Numbered from the stretch's first letter, positions 8,435 through 17,388 are shown. The stretch: DNA of 64,000 bases from Methylophaga sp. (GCA_011053005.1 DRHW01000004.1:62001-126000); one strand, 5' to 3'. Notes: generated by a model not told the origin, from the letters alone. Translations and numbers: made by a program.

Positions 8435-9550
8435 ATGATAAAAAAATTAAATAGTCTCACCATATTGTTTCTTATTACCGTGATAATGGTGGTGTTAATG
8501 TTAATCACCATCCAGCGTCCGAGTAATGATAATGATGATGAAGGTTTGTTGTTTCCAGATTTATATGGGCAATTGAATCAGGTTGATACCCTTAAGTTTA
8601 AAAGTTCACAAGATGAATTCACGTTATTCCGAAAAGGTGAAGATTGGTTTGTTAAAGAACGATTAAATTATCCTGCAGATTTTGACTTGGTCAAACGTGC
8701 ATTGATTGATATAAGTGACACTAAAGTGCTTGAACGTAAAACCGACGATCCTAAGTTATATCCACGGTTAGGTGTTGCAAGTGCTGATGACGGTGGCGAG
8801 GCATTAACGCTAACGATGCTAAGCGGCGATAAGACAATTGCTGGCTTGGTTTTAGGTAATGAACGCGAAACCACCGCTAAAATGGGTGCGAAACAATTCT
8901 ACGTACGTAGAGAAGGTGAACCCCGGGCGTGGTTAGCAGAAGGTTATCTCAATATTAATCCATTGATGCTGAATTGGATTAAAAGTGAAGTTATTAATAT
9001 CGCTCGTGAGCGTATTGCCACAGTAAATATTATCCAGCCATCTGGTCAAGTAGCGACGCTAATTAATTTAGGTGCAAAAGATAAATTTGGTACGCCAGAA
9101 TCGCTCGATCAAACTGTATTTAAATATGAGCAATTGGGCTATGACATTGCCGGTACCTTATCTCAGTTACGCATGGAAGATGTGCAAGCAGCAAAAGGCT
9201 TTTCAAGAGGTGGTGCAGAAGTTGTTAACGCTGAATTTATTACATTTGATGGTTTAAAAGTAATTGCAAAAACTTCTTTCAGTGATGGTTTTTATTTGAC
9301 GACTTTCCATGCTGAATTTGATCGCTCAGCAATTAAAGCTGCCCCGAGTGATATACAGCAGCTGAATGTGTTAAAAACACCGGAACAAGTGCAAGCTGAA
9401 GTTGCCGATATTAATAGCAAGCTCAGCGATTGGGTATATCGTTTTGGTGGTTTTGTGGGCACCAACATGATGCGTGCAAAAGCAGATATGGTGACGGAAT
9501 CTGAAAAAGTTATCCCAATGCCGCTTGATGTTATGGGGTATGGTTCTTAA
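8435..9550 (+). CDS. DUF4340 domain envelope protein
   Basis: The protein has 371 residues with a single N-terminal transmembrane anchor (about residues 8-26). A beta-rich extracytoplasmic domain follows, including TLKFKSSQDEFTLFRKGEDWFVKERLNYPADFDLVKRALIDISDTKVLERKTDDPKLYPRLGV. This matches the DUF4340 family, which regularly follows GldG-like genes. It closes the four-gene operon, 32 bases after the GldG-like gene and just before a strong terminator. Probably it is a further periplasmic part of the same complex; no catalytic residues are apparent. Confidence 0.85.
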   Translation: MIKKLNSLTILFLITVIMVVLMLITIQRPSNDNDDEGLLFPDLYGQLNQVDTLKFKSSQDEFTLFRKGEDWFVKERLNYPADFDLVKRALIDISDTKVLERKTDDPKLYPRLGVASADDGGEALTLTMLSGDKTIAGLVLGNERETTAKMGAKQFYVRREGEPRAWLAEGYLNINPLMLNWIKSEVINIARERIATVNIIQPSGQVATLINLGAKDKFGTPESLDQTVFKYEQLGYDIAGTLSQLRMEDVQAAKGFSRGGAEVVNAEFITFDGLKVIAKTSFSDGFYLTTFHAEFDRSAIKAAPSDIQQLNVLKTPEQVQAEVADINSKLSDWVYRFGGFVGTNMMRAKADMVTESEKVIPMPLDVMGYGS

Positions 9551-9576
9551 TATAAAGTCATCAATTTGATTGCATA

Positions 9577-9604
9577 AAAAAAGCGCTGTAAAAAGCGCTT
9601 TTTT
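9577..9604. terminator. Bidirectional intrinsic terminator
   Basis: Arms AAAAAAGCGCT and AGCGCTTTTTT form an 11-bp stem with a 6-base loop and poly-A/poly-T flanks. It lies between the convergent DUF4340 gene and cheV. Confidence 0.9.
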
Positions 9605-9622
9605 TATGGCTAATGAATAATA

Positions 9623-10561
9623 TTATTGTTCTTGTTTCCATTCATGGATCAGTTCCTGAACGGTGGTTGAGAGATCATCTGGCGAAAATTTAGGGATAAA
9701 TTTATCAGCGCCAACAATATCGACCATATTATTATTGAAATTACCACTCATCGACGAGTGCAATAAGATCTTTATATTTTGTAAGCGAGGATCCTTGCGA
9801 ATTTCACTGGTCAAGGTATAACCATCCATTTCAGGCATTTCTATGTCAGAGATCAGCATCGCAATATGTTGCTGAACGTTGATGCCTTGATCAGCCCAAG
9901 TCTGAAGCTGTTGTAGCGCTTCTTTACCGTCACGAGTTATCGTCGTATCAATGCCTATTTGTTCTAGTGTGCGTTTAATTTGATTACGTGCAACGCTGGA
10001 ATCATCTGCTACCAATACATGAGGACGATAGTCAGTATTTTGACTCATAAAATTGTCGACGAGATTATCAGAAACAAATTCATGATCACCAACAACTTCA
10101 GCCATAATTTTTTCTACATCAATTATTTCAATTATTTCATCATCCAGTTTTGTGAACGCAGTCATATAGCTGTTATTACCTAATGACGTTGGTGGCGGTA
10201 AAATATCTGCCCAACTCATATTAACAATGCGATCAATATTACTCACTAAAAATCCCTGTATTGAACGATTGTATTCAGTGATGATGACAAAGTTTTTACT
10301 CGGGTCATTAACCGCTTGGCCACCAATGCCAAGTGACAAGTCAAAAATGCTAATGGTTTTTCCACGAATACGAGCCGCACCAGATATAACTGGGTGTGAA
10401 AAAGGCAATTTAGTGAGTGGGGGACAAGGCATCGCCTCACGTACTTTAAATACATTGATACCGAATGTTTGTGTTGTAGCTAATCTAAAGAGAAGAAGTT
10501 CTAGGCGGTTATGACCCACGAGCTGTGTTCGCTGATCTACACCCTCAATCATACTAGCCAT
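9623..10561 (-). CDS. cheV: Chemotaxis coupling/response protein CheV
   Basis: This 312-residue protein joins a CheW-like coupling domain (about residues 15-160) to a receiver domain (about 180-312). The receiver keeps the acidic pair D186-D187, the phosphoryl-accepting aspartate D239 in LISDIEMPEMDGY, and the switch HSS followed by a lysine near residue 290. CheV links chemoreceptors to CheA and tunes adaptation through its phosphorylation. It is divergent from flgA, as in pseudomonads, where cheV, flgA, flgM and flgN cluster. The ATG is preceded by AAAGGAG. No sigma-28 or sigma-54 motif was found on its own upstream strand. Confidence 0.95.
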   Translation of the reverse strand: MASMIEGVDQRTQLVGHNRLELLLFRLATTQTFGINVFKVREAMPCPPLTKLPFSHPVISGAARIRGKTISIFDLSLGIGGQAVNDPSKNFVIITEYNRSIQGFLVSNIDRIVNMSWADILPPPTSLGNNSYMTAFTKLDDEIIEIIDVEKIMAEVVGDHEFVSDNLVDNFMSQNTDYRPHVLVADDSSVARNQIKRTLEQIGIDTTITRDGKEALQQLQTWADQGINVQQHIAMLISDIEMPEMDGYTLTSEIRKDPRLQNIKILLHSSMSGNFNNNMVDIVGADKFIPKFSPDDLSTTVQELIHEWKQEQ

Positions 10562-10642
10562 GATATTGCTGCTCCTTTATAAATGTATGGGTTTTGTTCG
10601 TAATAACGTGTTTATGATATGAATTAATAAAGAAATGACGAT

Positions 10643-10658
10643 AGGCATGTAAATTGCT
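10643..10658 (+). promoter_or_regulatory. Sigma-54 promoter of flgA
   Basis: The bases AGGCATGTAAATTGCT match the sigma-54 consensus TGGCACG-N4-TTGCT, with the invariant GG (10644-10645) and GC (10656-10657) exactly ten bases apart. It lies 70 bases before the flgA start. In related bacteria such promoters are driven by RpoN with the activator FleQ. Confidence 0.8.
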
Positions 10659-10728
10659 TTGCTAGATATTAATAATAAGTTGAATGCCAGAAAAATGGCA
10701 TTACAAATATAATAGGGGTTGCGTAATC

Positions 10729-11430
10729 ATGATTAATTGGAAGCATAAGCTAAGCCTAGTTTGTGGCATATTTGTGTCATTTCATCTTTCTGCAGATACT
10801 TTACATGGACTAGATAGAATTGAGCAAGTTGCTTATGAATATGCACTTAAGCAGGCACAAGCCAGTTACGATAATCCTCTCATTGTGATGGATTCATTAG
10901 ACAATCGTTTACGATTACAAGCTTGTGATGCTGCGCTCAATGTATTTTCTACCAATGGTGCTGTGAGTTTGGGTAATCAAACTATTGGCGTTAAATGTAA
11001 TACACCAGTGGCATGGACAGTGTATGTACCTGTAAAGGTAAAAGTATTGAAACCTGTTGTTGTAGCCAGTAAACCTTTGTCATCTAATCAATTAATTACT
11101 GAAAATGATCTTAAATTACAACAGATTGATATCGGTAGCCTGCAACAAGGTTATTTAAGTAATACTCAACTCGTGGTCGGCCAACAATTAAAATACCCTG
11201 TGTCGATGGGCTCTGTTATTAAACCAAATAGTCTTCAATCGCAAAAGATAGTCCATCGTGGTGAATTAATCACACTGGTGGCAATGGCGGGACAAATGGA
11301 AGTAAGAATGAGCGGAACCGCATTAGATGATGCAACCTTGGGTGAACGTATTAAAGTTAAAAATACGACATCAAAACGTATAGTGGAAGGCGTGGTTGAT
11401 GCGCCTGGTATTGTAAAAGTGTCGCTTTAA
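10729..11430 (+). CDS. flgA: Flagellar P-ring assembly chaperone FlgA
   Basis: From the ATG at 10729 (AGGGG ribosome site ten bases upstream) the protein is 233 residues with a Sec signal peptide (about residues 1-22). The N-terminal half carries two conserved-looking cysteines (LQACDA and VKCNTP). The C-terminal half is the SAF domain (VVASKPLSSNQLITENDLKLQQIDIGSL, ending GEVV-like GVVDAPGIVKV). FlgA helps FlgI assemble the periplasmic P-ring. It is followed by flgM and flgN, a standard flagellar order, and is preceded by a sigma-54 promoter. The longer frame from 10684 adds residues ahead of the signal peptide and is unlikely. Confidence 0.93.
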   Translation: MINWKHKLSLVCGIFVSFHLSADTLHGLDRIEQVAYEYALKQAQASYDNPLIVMDSLDNRLRLQACDAALNVFSTNGAVSLGNQTIGVKCNTPVAWTVYVPVKVKVLKPVVVASKPLSSNQLITENDLKLQQIDIGSLQQGYLSNTQLVVGQQLKYPVSMGSVIKPNSLQSQKIVHRGELITLVAMAGQMEVRMSGTALDDATLGERIKVKNTTSKRIVEGVVDAPGIVKVSL

Positions 11431-11459
11431 TAAATTGAAAAAAGCATGTACAAAAAAGC

Positions 11460-11486
11460 TCAAGTTTTTATAATTCTGGCCGATGT
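11460..11486 (+). promoter_or_regulatory. Sigma-28 (FliA) promoter of flgM
   Basis: TCAAGTTT (-35, 11460-11467), an 11-base spacer and GCCGATGT (-10, 11479-11486) closely match the FliA consensus TAAAGTTT-N11-GCCGATAA. It lies just ahead of flgM, which in other bacteria is also expressed late from a FliA promoter. Confidence 0.85.
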
Positions 11487-11514
11487 ATTAAGCAGACTCT
11501 GAAGGAGACAAAAC

Positions 11515-11826
11515 ATGTCAGAAATAAATACGATAAAAACGACAAGCCAAGTTGGGCTAAATACTAACCGGAATATCAACACTTCGGCTAACGCTAGTAA
11601 TAATAAAACACAAGAGGTATCAGTCAAGTCATCAGGCGTTGATACAGTAAGTTTAACGGATACTGCTACTCAGTTGCGGTCGTTACAAAAAACGTTAGCT
11701 GATGCACCTGCGGTCGATAATGATCGGGTATCAGCTATAAAAGCGGCTATTGCAGAAGGGACTTATAACGTTGAGCCTGCTGAACTAGCTAATAATATGG
11801 TTAATTTTGAGCAACAGCTCAGTTAG
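11515..11826 (+). CDS. flgM: Anti-sigma-28 factor FlgM
   Basis: This small 103-residue protein has a disordered, Ser/Thr/Asn-rich N-terminal half. The conserved C-terminal sigma-28-binding region reads VDTVSLTDTATQLRSLQKTLADAPAVDNDRVSAIKAAIAEGTYNVEPAELANNMVNFE in overlapping segments. FlgM holds FliA inactive until the hook-basal body is complete and is then exported. An AAGGAGA ribosome site precedes the ATG and a sigma-28 promoter lies upstream, so it should be feedback-controlled. flgN follows 10 bases later. Confidence 0.95.
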   Translation: MSEINTIKTTSQVGLNTNRNINTSANASNNKTQEVSVKSSGVDTVSLTDTATQLRSLQKTLADAPAVDNDRVSAIKAAIAEGTYNVEPAELANNMVNFEQQLS

Positions 11827-11836
11827 GTGAACTTCC

Positions 11837-12325
11837 ATGACAATGACTTCATTACAAAAACTACATAATATTTTACAAACAGAGCAGATAACAGCTTCTC
11901 AGTTACTTGAATTGCTTAAATATGAACGTAGTGCATTAACGAAGTCAGATGTTGATGCTATGACAGAGCTGACAGTTAAAAAACAGCCTTTAGTTGTCCA
12001 TCTAGAGCAATTAGGCCGTGAACGTGAAGCAGTGTTACAAATGGAAGGTTTTTCGGCAGGAAAAGATGGCTTATCAGCCTTTATTGCCAATCAAACGGAT
12101 CAGCATTCTCGTATCTTGACAGGCATGGTTGATGCGTTAAAAGTCACAGCCAAAGCGTGCCGTGAACATAATCAAGTGAATGGCGGCATAGTTAATGTGA
12201 ATCGCCAATATGTTCAGCAAGCGATGAATATACTACGAGGACGTGATATGACGCCGAGTGCTTATGGTCCTGGTGGCGAATACACGAGCCAAGTAGTACG
12301 TCAGCCTTTATTGGGTAGAGTTTAA
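11837..12325 (+). CDS. flgN: Flagellar export chaperone FlgN
   Basis: This 162-residue, almost wholly helical protein matches FlgN. It has a long N-terminal coiled coil (LQKLHNILQTEQITASQLLELLKYERSALTKSDVDAM) and a C-terminal segment with NGGIVNVNRQYVQQAMNILRG, which in the family binds the hook-associated proteins FlgK and FlgL. It escorts those proteins to the export gate. Position directly after flgM supports the call. No recognisable terminator follows. Confidence 0.92.
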   Translation: MTMTSLQKLHNILQTEQITASQLLELLKYERSALTKSDVDAMTELTVKKQPLVVHLEQLGREREAVLQMEGFSAGKDGLSAFIANQTDQHSRILTGMVDALKVTAKACREHNQVNGGIVNVNRQYVQQAMNILRGRDMTPSAYGPGGEYTSQVVRQPLLGRV

Positions 12326-12557
12326 GCTCTAAATATTCTTATTGTGTGTACTCTGTTTAGTTCAATTTCTTCACTATAAAATTTAATTAAATCGATTTCT
12401 AGTTGAACTGACTTATAGAAACACTATCGCTGTCTTTTCGCGGAACAGACTGATTGCTTCGATATATAAAAATTTGAAACGCGAGATTAATACTTTGAAT
12501 TATTAAGCTGATGACGGTTTTATGAGTTTGAATATACTCGATAAACTCAGTGTTAAG

Positions 12558-12896
12558 CTATAAAATACCCTCGTCATCAGACATTAAATTATCCAGACTT
12601 GTTAAATGTCCACGTATTTTTTCACGATTCGCTAGTTTATCTTGTGCAACCAAAGGCAAGTCAGTGAATTGAATAATATTTTTATCTATCAACGTATTAA
12701 TTAAATCTTCAAGAACACGAACTAATGCCACATCTGAGGAAGATAACACTGCTTTAACTTCTTGCGATGTCGCTGACTGTTGAATGAAGGTTGTTAATTC
12801 AACATTATCCATTGACATGTATTCCTGTGTATCGTGTTGCCGACTTTCAAAAAATTCGGTTATTTCACCATTCATATTACGATTTATATAGGCCAT
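12558..12896 (-). CDS. Small acidic protein of the 'TrpB-like' family
   Basis: The protein has 112 residues, is acidic and has no signal peptide or membrane segment. It opens MAYINRNMNGEITEFFE. The core DVALVRVLEDLINTLIDKNIIQFTDLPLVAQDKLANREKIR and the acidic tail MSDDEGIL resemble short pseudomonad proteins usually annotated as 'tryptophan synthase subunit beta like'. That label is historical: nothing here resembles a PLP fold-type II enzyme. It is isolated between flgN and lapB on the opposite strand. Family resemblance is moderately sure; its function is unknown. Confidence 0.65.
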   Translation of the reverse strand: MAYINRNMNGEITEFFESRQHDTQEYMSMDNVELTTFIQQSATSQEVKAVLSSSDVALVRVLEDLINTLIDKNIIQFTDLPLVAQDKLANREKIRGHLTSLDNLMSDDEGIL

Positions 12897-13106
12897 TTTG
12901 ATACCTGAAATGTTAGAAAAGGTGTTTTATCGACTGTATCAATCCTATAAAAAAGTAGATATAGCGATAACATAGTCACTTCGAGCTGTTATGAGACCTA
13001 TAGAAAGTTAATAATCTATCAAAATCTCCTATAATTGATGATATTCATTTTTGTATTCTGTGATAAAGTTCACGCTTAAAATTTAGCCAGATGTGAGTTT
13101 CGTTGC

Positions 13107-13127
13107 AAGGATACCAATGTAAATATG
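13107..13127 (+). promoter_or_regulatory. Start-stop codon pair (ATGTAA) upstream of lapB
   Basis: AAGGA (13107-13111) is followed five bases later by ATG TAA (13117-13122), and the real lapB ATG comes at 13125. The Shine-Dalgarno is well spaced for the ATGTAA pair but 13 bases from the lapB start. This arrangement could reduce or gate initiation at lapB; a regulatory role is inferred. Confidence 0.4.
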
Positions 13128-15305
13128 TCTGAACAAGCAATACCATTAGAAGAAATTAAGCCGCAATGGCAAGCTGATGACGGACAACAGACATTAGATG
13201 ATCCGCTACTTAATTGTCTAACTTTACTGAGCAAGTTGCTCAATAAACCACATAGCGCAGAATCGTTAATTCATGGCTTACCTTTAGTTGACAATAAGTT
13301 GACTCCCAAGCTATTTGAACGGGCGGCCGAGCGAGCAGGGTTAACATCAAAGATCGTTAAGCGTCCGCTTCGCAAGATATCGAATCTAGTCTTACCTGCG
13401 GTACTGTTACTTGAAAATAGTAATGCCTGCATCGTGCTCGAATTTAACAAAAACTCTGCAAGAGTCATTTTCCCTGAAACAGGTGAAAACGAGTCTGAAA
13501 TTTCTTTAGAAGACTTAAATGCTGCCTATGCAGGTTATGCCATCTTTATAAAATCAGTTCACTCATTTGATAAACGAACTGATTCTTCCGTTATTCCTAA
13601 AACTAAACATTGGTTTTGGGGAACCATATTAAAATTTTGGCCGATTTATAGTGAAGTATTTGTTGCTTCAATTCTGCTGAATTCATTTGCATTAGCCTCG
13701 CCCTTATTTGTTATGAATGTCTATGACCGTGTGGTACCGAACCGCGCGATTGAAACCTTATGGGTATTAGCGATAGGCATCGCAACTGTGTTTATCTTTG
13801 ATTTGTTATTACGATCATTGCGAGGCTATTTTATTGATATGGCGGGGAAAAAAGCCGATGTCATTTTATCGGCCACAATATTTGAAAAAGTAATGGGTAT
13901 TAAAATGGCCTCTCGATCAAACTCAGTCGGCTCATTCGCTAATAATATGCATGAGTTTGAGTCGTTTCGAGAATTTTTTACCTCAGCGACATTAACGACA
14001 CTCATTGATTTACCTTTCATGTTCTTGTTCATCTTTGTTATCTGGACGATATCAGGTGAACTCGCTTTTGTGCCATTAGTCGCTATCCCTTTAGGCATTA
14101 TTGTCAGCCTTATTATTCAGATTCCTCTGAGTAGAACCATTCAAAGTTTATTCCGTCATTCTGGCCAAAAAAGTGCCACACTCATTGAAGCGTTAACTGG
14201 ATTAGAAACGATTAAAAGCATTGGCGCAGAATCGCAAATTCAGCGGAAATGGGAACAAACAATAGGATTTATTGCAAGATATAGTCAACGCTCACGACTG
14301 TTATCATCGATGGCGGTCAACTTCACCGCTTTTTTACAGCAAATGGCCTCAGTGAGTATTGTCGTGTTTGGTGTTTATAAAATAGCAGAGGGTGACATTA
14401 CAATGGGCGCCTTGATTGCGAGTACGATTTTAACGGGTAGAGCTTTAGCTCCGCTGGGCCAGGTGGCAGGTATTTTAACGCGTTATCATCAATCAAAAGC
14501 AGCGTTAAGCTCATTAAATCATTTGATGAATCTACCTGTAGAGCGACCATCGGGCAGGGAGTTCTTACATCGTCCTGATTTTAAAGGCAATATTGAATTC
14601 AAGAAAGTATCCTTTCGTTATCCAGAACAACCGATGGATGCATTATCTGAAGTGTCATTTAGTATCAAGCAAGGCGAGAAAGTGGCCTTTATCGGTCGCA
14701 TCGGTTCAGGTAAAAGCTCTATTGAAAAATTGTTATTGGGCTTATATGAACCTATGGATGGTTCTATCTTATTAGATGGCACAGATATCAGACAAATTGA
14801 TCCGGTAGATTTGCGTAGAAATATAGGTTATGCACCACAAGATGTCGTGTTATTTTTTGGTAGCATACGTGACAATATTGTGATGGGCGCGCCATTTGCA
14901 GATGATGACGCAGTGATTAGAGCGGCTGACGTTGCAGGCGTCACTGAGTTTGTTAATCGGCATCCATCAGGTTTTGATCTGCCTGTTGGTGAGCGAGGAG
15001 AAGGTTTATCTGGTGGACAGCGCCAGAGTGTTGCTGTCGCTAGAGCGTTATTACAAGATTGCCCTGTATTGGTACTTGATGAGCCTACAAATGCGATGGA
15101 CAACAGCACTGAAGATCAATTTAAAGCAAAATTAGAATCTCATATAGCGGATAAAACAATGATTTTGGTTACGCACAAAGCATCGCTATTGAGCTTAGTA
15201 AGTAGAGTTATCGTGATGGATCAAGGTCGATTAGTGGCTGATGGTCCTCGTGAACAAATACTGGCTGCGCTTAAAAATGGTCATATTAAAGTGTCAAAAG
15301 GATAG
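13125..15305 (+). CDS. lapB: Type I secretion ABC permease/ATPase, LapB-like
   Basis: The 726-residue protein has an N-terminal C39-like domain (about 1-145; DPLLNCLTLLSKLLNKP and GLPLVDNKLTP, as in LapB). This domain lacks the usual peptidase triad context, so it probably binds cargo rather than cutting it. A six-helix ABC transmembrane domain follows (about 165-450), then an ATPase domain with Walker A IGRIGSGKSS, signature LSGGQRQ and Walker B VLVLDEPTNAMD. It forms a type I exporter with the downstream HlyD and TolC genes. In pseudomonads LapBCE exports the large adhesin LapA. No adhesin gene is in the window, so the cargo is inferred. The stop lies five bases before lapC. Confidence 0.9.
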   Translation: MSEQAIPLEEIKPQWQADDGQQTLDDPLLNCLTLLSKLLNKPHSAESLIHGLPLVDNKLTPKLFERAAERAGLTSKIVKRPLRKISNLVLPAVLLLENSNACIVLEFNKNSARVIFPETGENESEISLEDLNAAYAGYAIFIKSVHSFDKRTDSSVIPKTKHWFWGTILKFWPIYSEVFVASILLNSFALASPLFVMNVYDRVVPNRAIETLWVLAIGIATVFIFDLLLRSLRGYFIDMAGKKADVILSATIFEKVMGIKMASRSNSVGSFANNMHEFESFREFFTSATLTTLIDLPFMFLFIFVIWTISGELAFVPLVAIPLGIIVSLIIQIPLSRTIQSLFRHSGQKSATLIEALTGLETIKSIGAESQIQRKWEQTIGFIARYSQRSRLLSSMAVNFTAFLQQMASVSIVVFGVYKIAEGDITMGALIASTILTGRALAPLGQVAGILTRYHQSKAALSSLNHLMNLPVERPSGREFLHRPDFKGNIEFKKVSFRYPEQPMDALSEVSFSIKQGEKVAFIGRIGSGKSSIEKLLLGLYEPMDGSILLDGTDIRQIDPVDLRRNIGYAPQDVVLFFGSIRDNIVMGAPFADDDAVIRAADVAGVTEFVNRHPSGFDLPVGERGEGLSGGQRQSVAVARALLQDCPVLVLDEPTNAMDNSTEDQFKAKLESHIADKTMILVTHKASLLSLVSRVIVMDQGRLVADGPREQILAALKNGHIKVSKG

Positions 15306-15309
15306 CGTG

Positions 15310-16641
15310 ATGACATGGTTTAAACGTACTCATCCTGAAGATGCCGAATTTATGTCAGAAGTCAGTGCTGCAACACTGGAATCAGCACATCGTGTCGGGC
15401 ATTCATTGTTATTATTAAGCCTCGCTTTTTTCATTGTGGCTGCTTGGTGGGCCTATGTTACAAGTCTTGATGAAGTAACAAGAGGTGAAGGCAGAGTTAT
15501 CCCGTCAAGTAAAATTCAAGTAATACAGAATTTAGAAGGTGGAATATTGGCTGAAGTTTTGATCACAGAAGGTCAAATAGTTGAAAAAGGTCAGGTGCTA
15601 TTGAAAATCGATGACACGCGATTTTCATCGTCAGTGCGAGAGACAGAGCTTAAGTATTATGAGCTTTTAGCACGCAGCACACGGCTAAGAGCTGAAAGTG
15701 ATGGCGTCGATTTCGTCGTGCCAGAAGAAGTGGTGAAGGCTAGTCCTACATTAGCTAAAAATGAAAAAAACTTATATCTTTCACGACAACGTGAGCTCAA
15801 ATCTGGGATTCAGGTCTTAGAACAACAGCAAGCGCAGCGTAGACAAGAGTTGATAGAACGACGAGCTAAACAATCACAACTTGTACAGGGCTATGAACTG
15901 AGTAATAAAGAACTAAAAATGTCTGAACCTTTAGTGAGTATTGGCGTAATTTCAGAAGTGGAAATATTACGTTTGAAACGTACGGTCAACCAACTATATA
16001 GTGAAATGGATGCTAATCGTTTGGCTATTCCACGTGCACAGTCGGCATTAAATGAAGCACAGCAAAAAGTAGCAGAACAAACAATTCAGTTTAAAACGGA
16101 GGCTGCAGGTCAGTTTTCTGAAGTGAATGCAGAATTGAATAGAACGAAAGAAACCATTTTTTCTGCAAAAGATCGTGTTACACGCACTCAAGTGCGAGCG
16201 CCATTAAAAGGCACAATTAAACAGTTAAAAATTAATACAGTCGGTGGTATTATTCAACCAGGAATGGATTTGTTAGAGATCGTACCAATAGAAGATAACT
16301 TATTGATTGAAGCAAAAATACGACCTGCTGACATTGCTTTTTTAAGACCTGGCCAAGAGGCAATGGTTAAGTTGACCGCATATGATTTTTCAATATATGG
16401 TGGATTGCCTGCTAAATTAGAGCGGATAAGTGCTGATACTATTAAGGACGACAAAGATGAGAGTTTTTATCTGATTTATTTACGAACTGATAAAAATTAT
16501 ATTGTTCATAAAGATGTTAAGTTAAACATTATTCCAGGGATGACTACTACAGTTGATATATTAACCGGTAAAAAAACGGTATTTGATTATTTACTGAAGC
16601 CGATTCTTAAAGCCAAAAATGAGGCGTTAAGGGAACGATGA
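15310..16641 (+). CDS. lapC: Type I secretion membrane fusion protein, LapC/HlyD-like
   Basis: From the ATG at 15310 (AAAGGA seven bases upstream) the protein is 443 residues. It has a short cytoplasmic tail, one transmembrane helix (about residues 29-50) and the HlyD biotinyl-lipoyl motif EGRVIPSSKIQVIQNLEGG. A long periplasmic coiled coil follows (about 110-290), then RVRAPLKGTIKQL-like lipoyl closing segments and a C-terminal beta domain (IIPGMTTTVDILTGKKTVFDYLLKPI). It bridges LapB to the TolC-like outer-membrane channel. Spacing of four bases after lapB indicates an operon. The longer frame from 15241 overlaps lapB and is unlikely. Confidence 0.9.
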   Translation: MTWFKRTHPEDAEFMSEVSAATLESAHRVGHSLLLLSLAFFIVAAWWAYVTSLDEVTRGEGRVIPSSKIQVIQNLEGGILAEVLITEGQIVEKGQVLLKIDDTRFSSSVRETELKYYELLARSTRLRAESDGVDFVVPEEVVKASPTLAKNEKNLYLSRQRELKSGIQVLEQQQAQRRQELIERRAKQSQLVQGYELSNKELKMSEPLVSIGVISEVEILRLKRTVNQLYSEMDANRLAIPRAQSALNEAQQKVAEQTIQFKTEAAGQFSEVNAELNRTKETIFSAKDRVTRTQVRAPLKGTIKQLKINTVGGIIQPGMDLLEIVPIEDNLLIEAKIRPADIAFLRPGQEAMVKLTAYDFSIYGGLPAKLERISADTIKDDKDESFYLIYLRTDKNYIVHKDVKLNIIPGMTTTVDILTGKKTVFDYLLKPILKAKNEALRER

Positions 16642-16654
16642 TGTTGAGAGAGTG

Positions 16655-17329
16655 ATGATGTTTAAAGATGCCACGATAATTCCCGAATTATCACCGACCA
16701 GTGTATGTATTGCTATTCCTAATGAAGCGGCATGTAATGCTATTGCTATGCATTTGCCTGCGCATTATGTCTCGATATCTTGCTATTCACTGGCAGATTT
16801 GCTGGAAAATATCTCGACCTCCCAGCCTGCTATTATTTTATGCCATGATGATTTAATGACTGGTGAACAAAAGGCATCAGTATCATCAATTAAAGAAGCG
16901 AGTCAGAATGCACGTATTTTAGTTTTGGGTGTAGGTAGGACGATGGAAGGTCAAATAGCTTTGTTGAAACAAGGTGCCCGAGGTTATTTTGATAATAATT
17001 TGTCGCCGGAAAAACTACACTTTGCTATGCATGCAATATTGAATGGTGAAGTGTGGGTTGAACGTTATGTTATCTCAAGTTTGATTGATGAATTAACACA
17101 CGTTGCTATCCCTGAAATATCACCAGAACAAAAACAGTCGCTGGCTTCACTCTCACCTAAAGAAATTGAAGTGGCAATGTTAGTCAGCCATGGCTCAACC
17201 AATAAAATGATTGCTCATAAAATGGAGATAACAGAACGCACAGTAAAAGCACATTTAACCGCAATTTTTCAAAAGCTGGCTATTTTTGACCGATTGTCAT
17301 TGGCGATATTATTCAGGGATTTGCGTTAG
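16655..17329 (+). CDS. LuxR-type regulator with degenerate receiver domain
   Basis: This protein of about 224 residues has a receiver-like N-terminal domain (about 15-140) and a NarL/LuxR helix-turn-helix (about 160-222; LSPKEIEVAMLVSHGSTNKMIAHKMEITERTVKAHLTAIFQKL). The receiver looks inactive. The normal acidic pair after strand 1 is replaced (SVCIAIPNEA) and the phospho-site strand reads IILCHDD, with His near the usual Asp position. It may therefore act without phosphorylation. It lies inside the lap-like operon, between the fusion protein and the outer-membrane gene, and probably regulates adhesin export or biofilm genes. Two ATGs (16655, 16658) are equally plausible starts. Confidence 0.82.
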   Translation: MMFKDATIIPELSPTSVCIAIPNEAACNAIAMHLPAHYVSISCYSLADLLENISTSQPAIILCHDDLMTGEQKASVSSIKEASQNARILVLGVGRTMEGQIALLKQGARGYFDNNLSPEKLHFAMHAILNGEVWVERYVISSLIDELTHVAIPEISPEQKQSLASLSPKEIEVAMLVSHGSTNKMIAHKMEITERTVKAHLTAIFQKLAIFDRLSLAILFRDLR

Positions 17330-17367
17330 ATTCATATATAAAGATAGTATAAGGAGATAAGTAATCC

Positions 17368-17388
17368 CCGCACCAGGAATCGGAGCGG
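17368..17388 (+). other. GC-rich leader hairpin upstream of the TolC-like gene
   Basis: CCGCACC, a 7-base loop and GGAGCGG form a 7-bp stem with one A-A mismatch in an otherwise AT-rich 100-base gap. An AAGGAG sequence lies just before it (17351-17356) without a start codon at normal spacing. It has no T-run, so it is not a terminator. It may be a leader structure or processing site. Confidence 0.35.

Noticed and set aside
12522-12549. TGAGTTT ... AAACTCA stem after flgN as terminator
   Set aside because: Only seven base pairs with no T-run, and 200 bases from the flgN stop.
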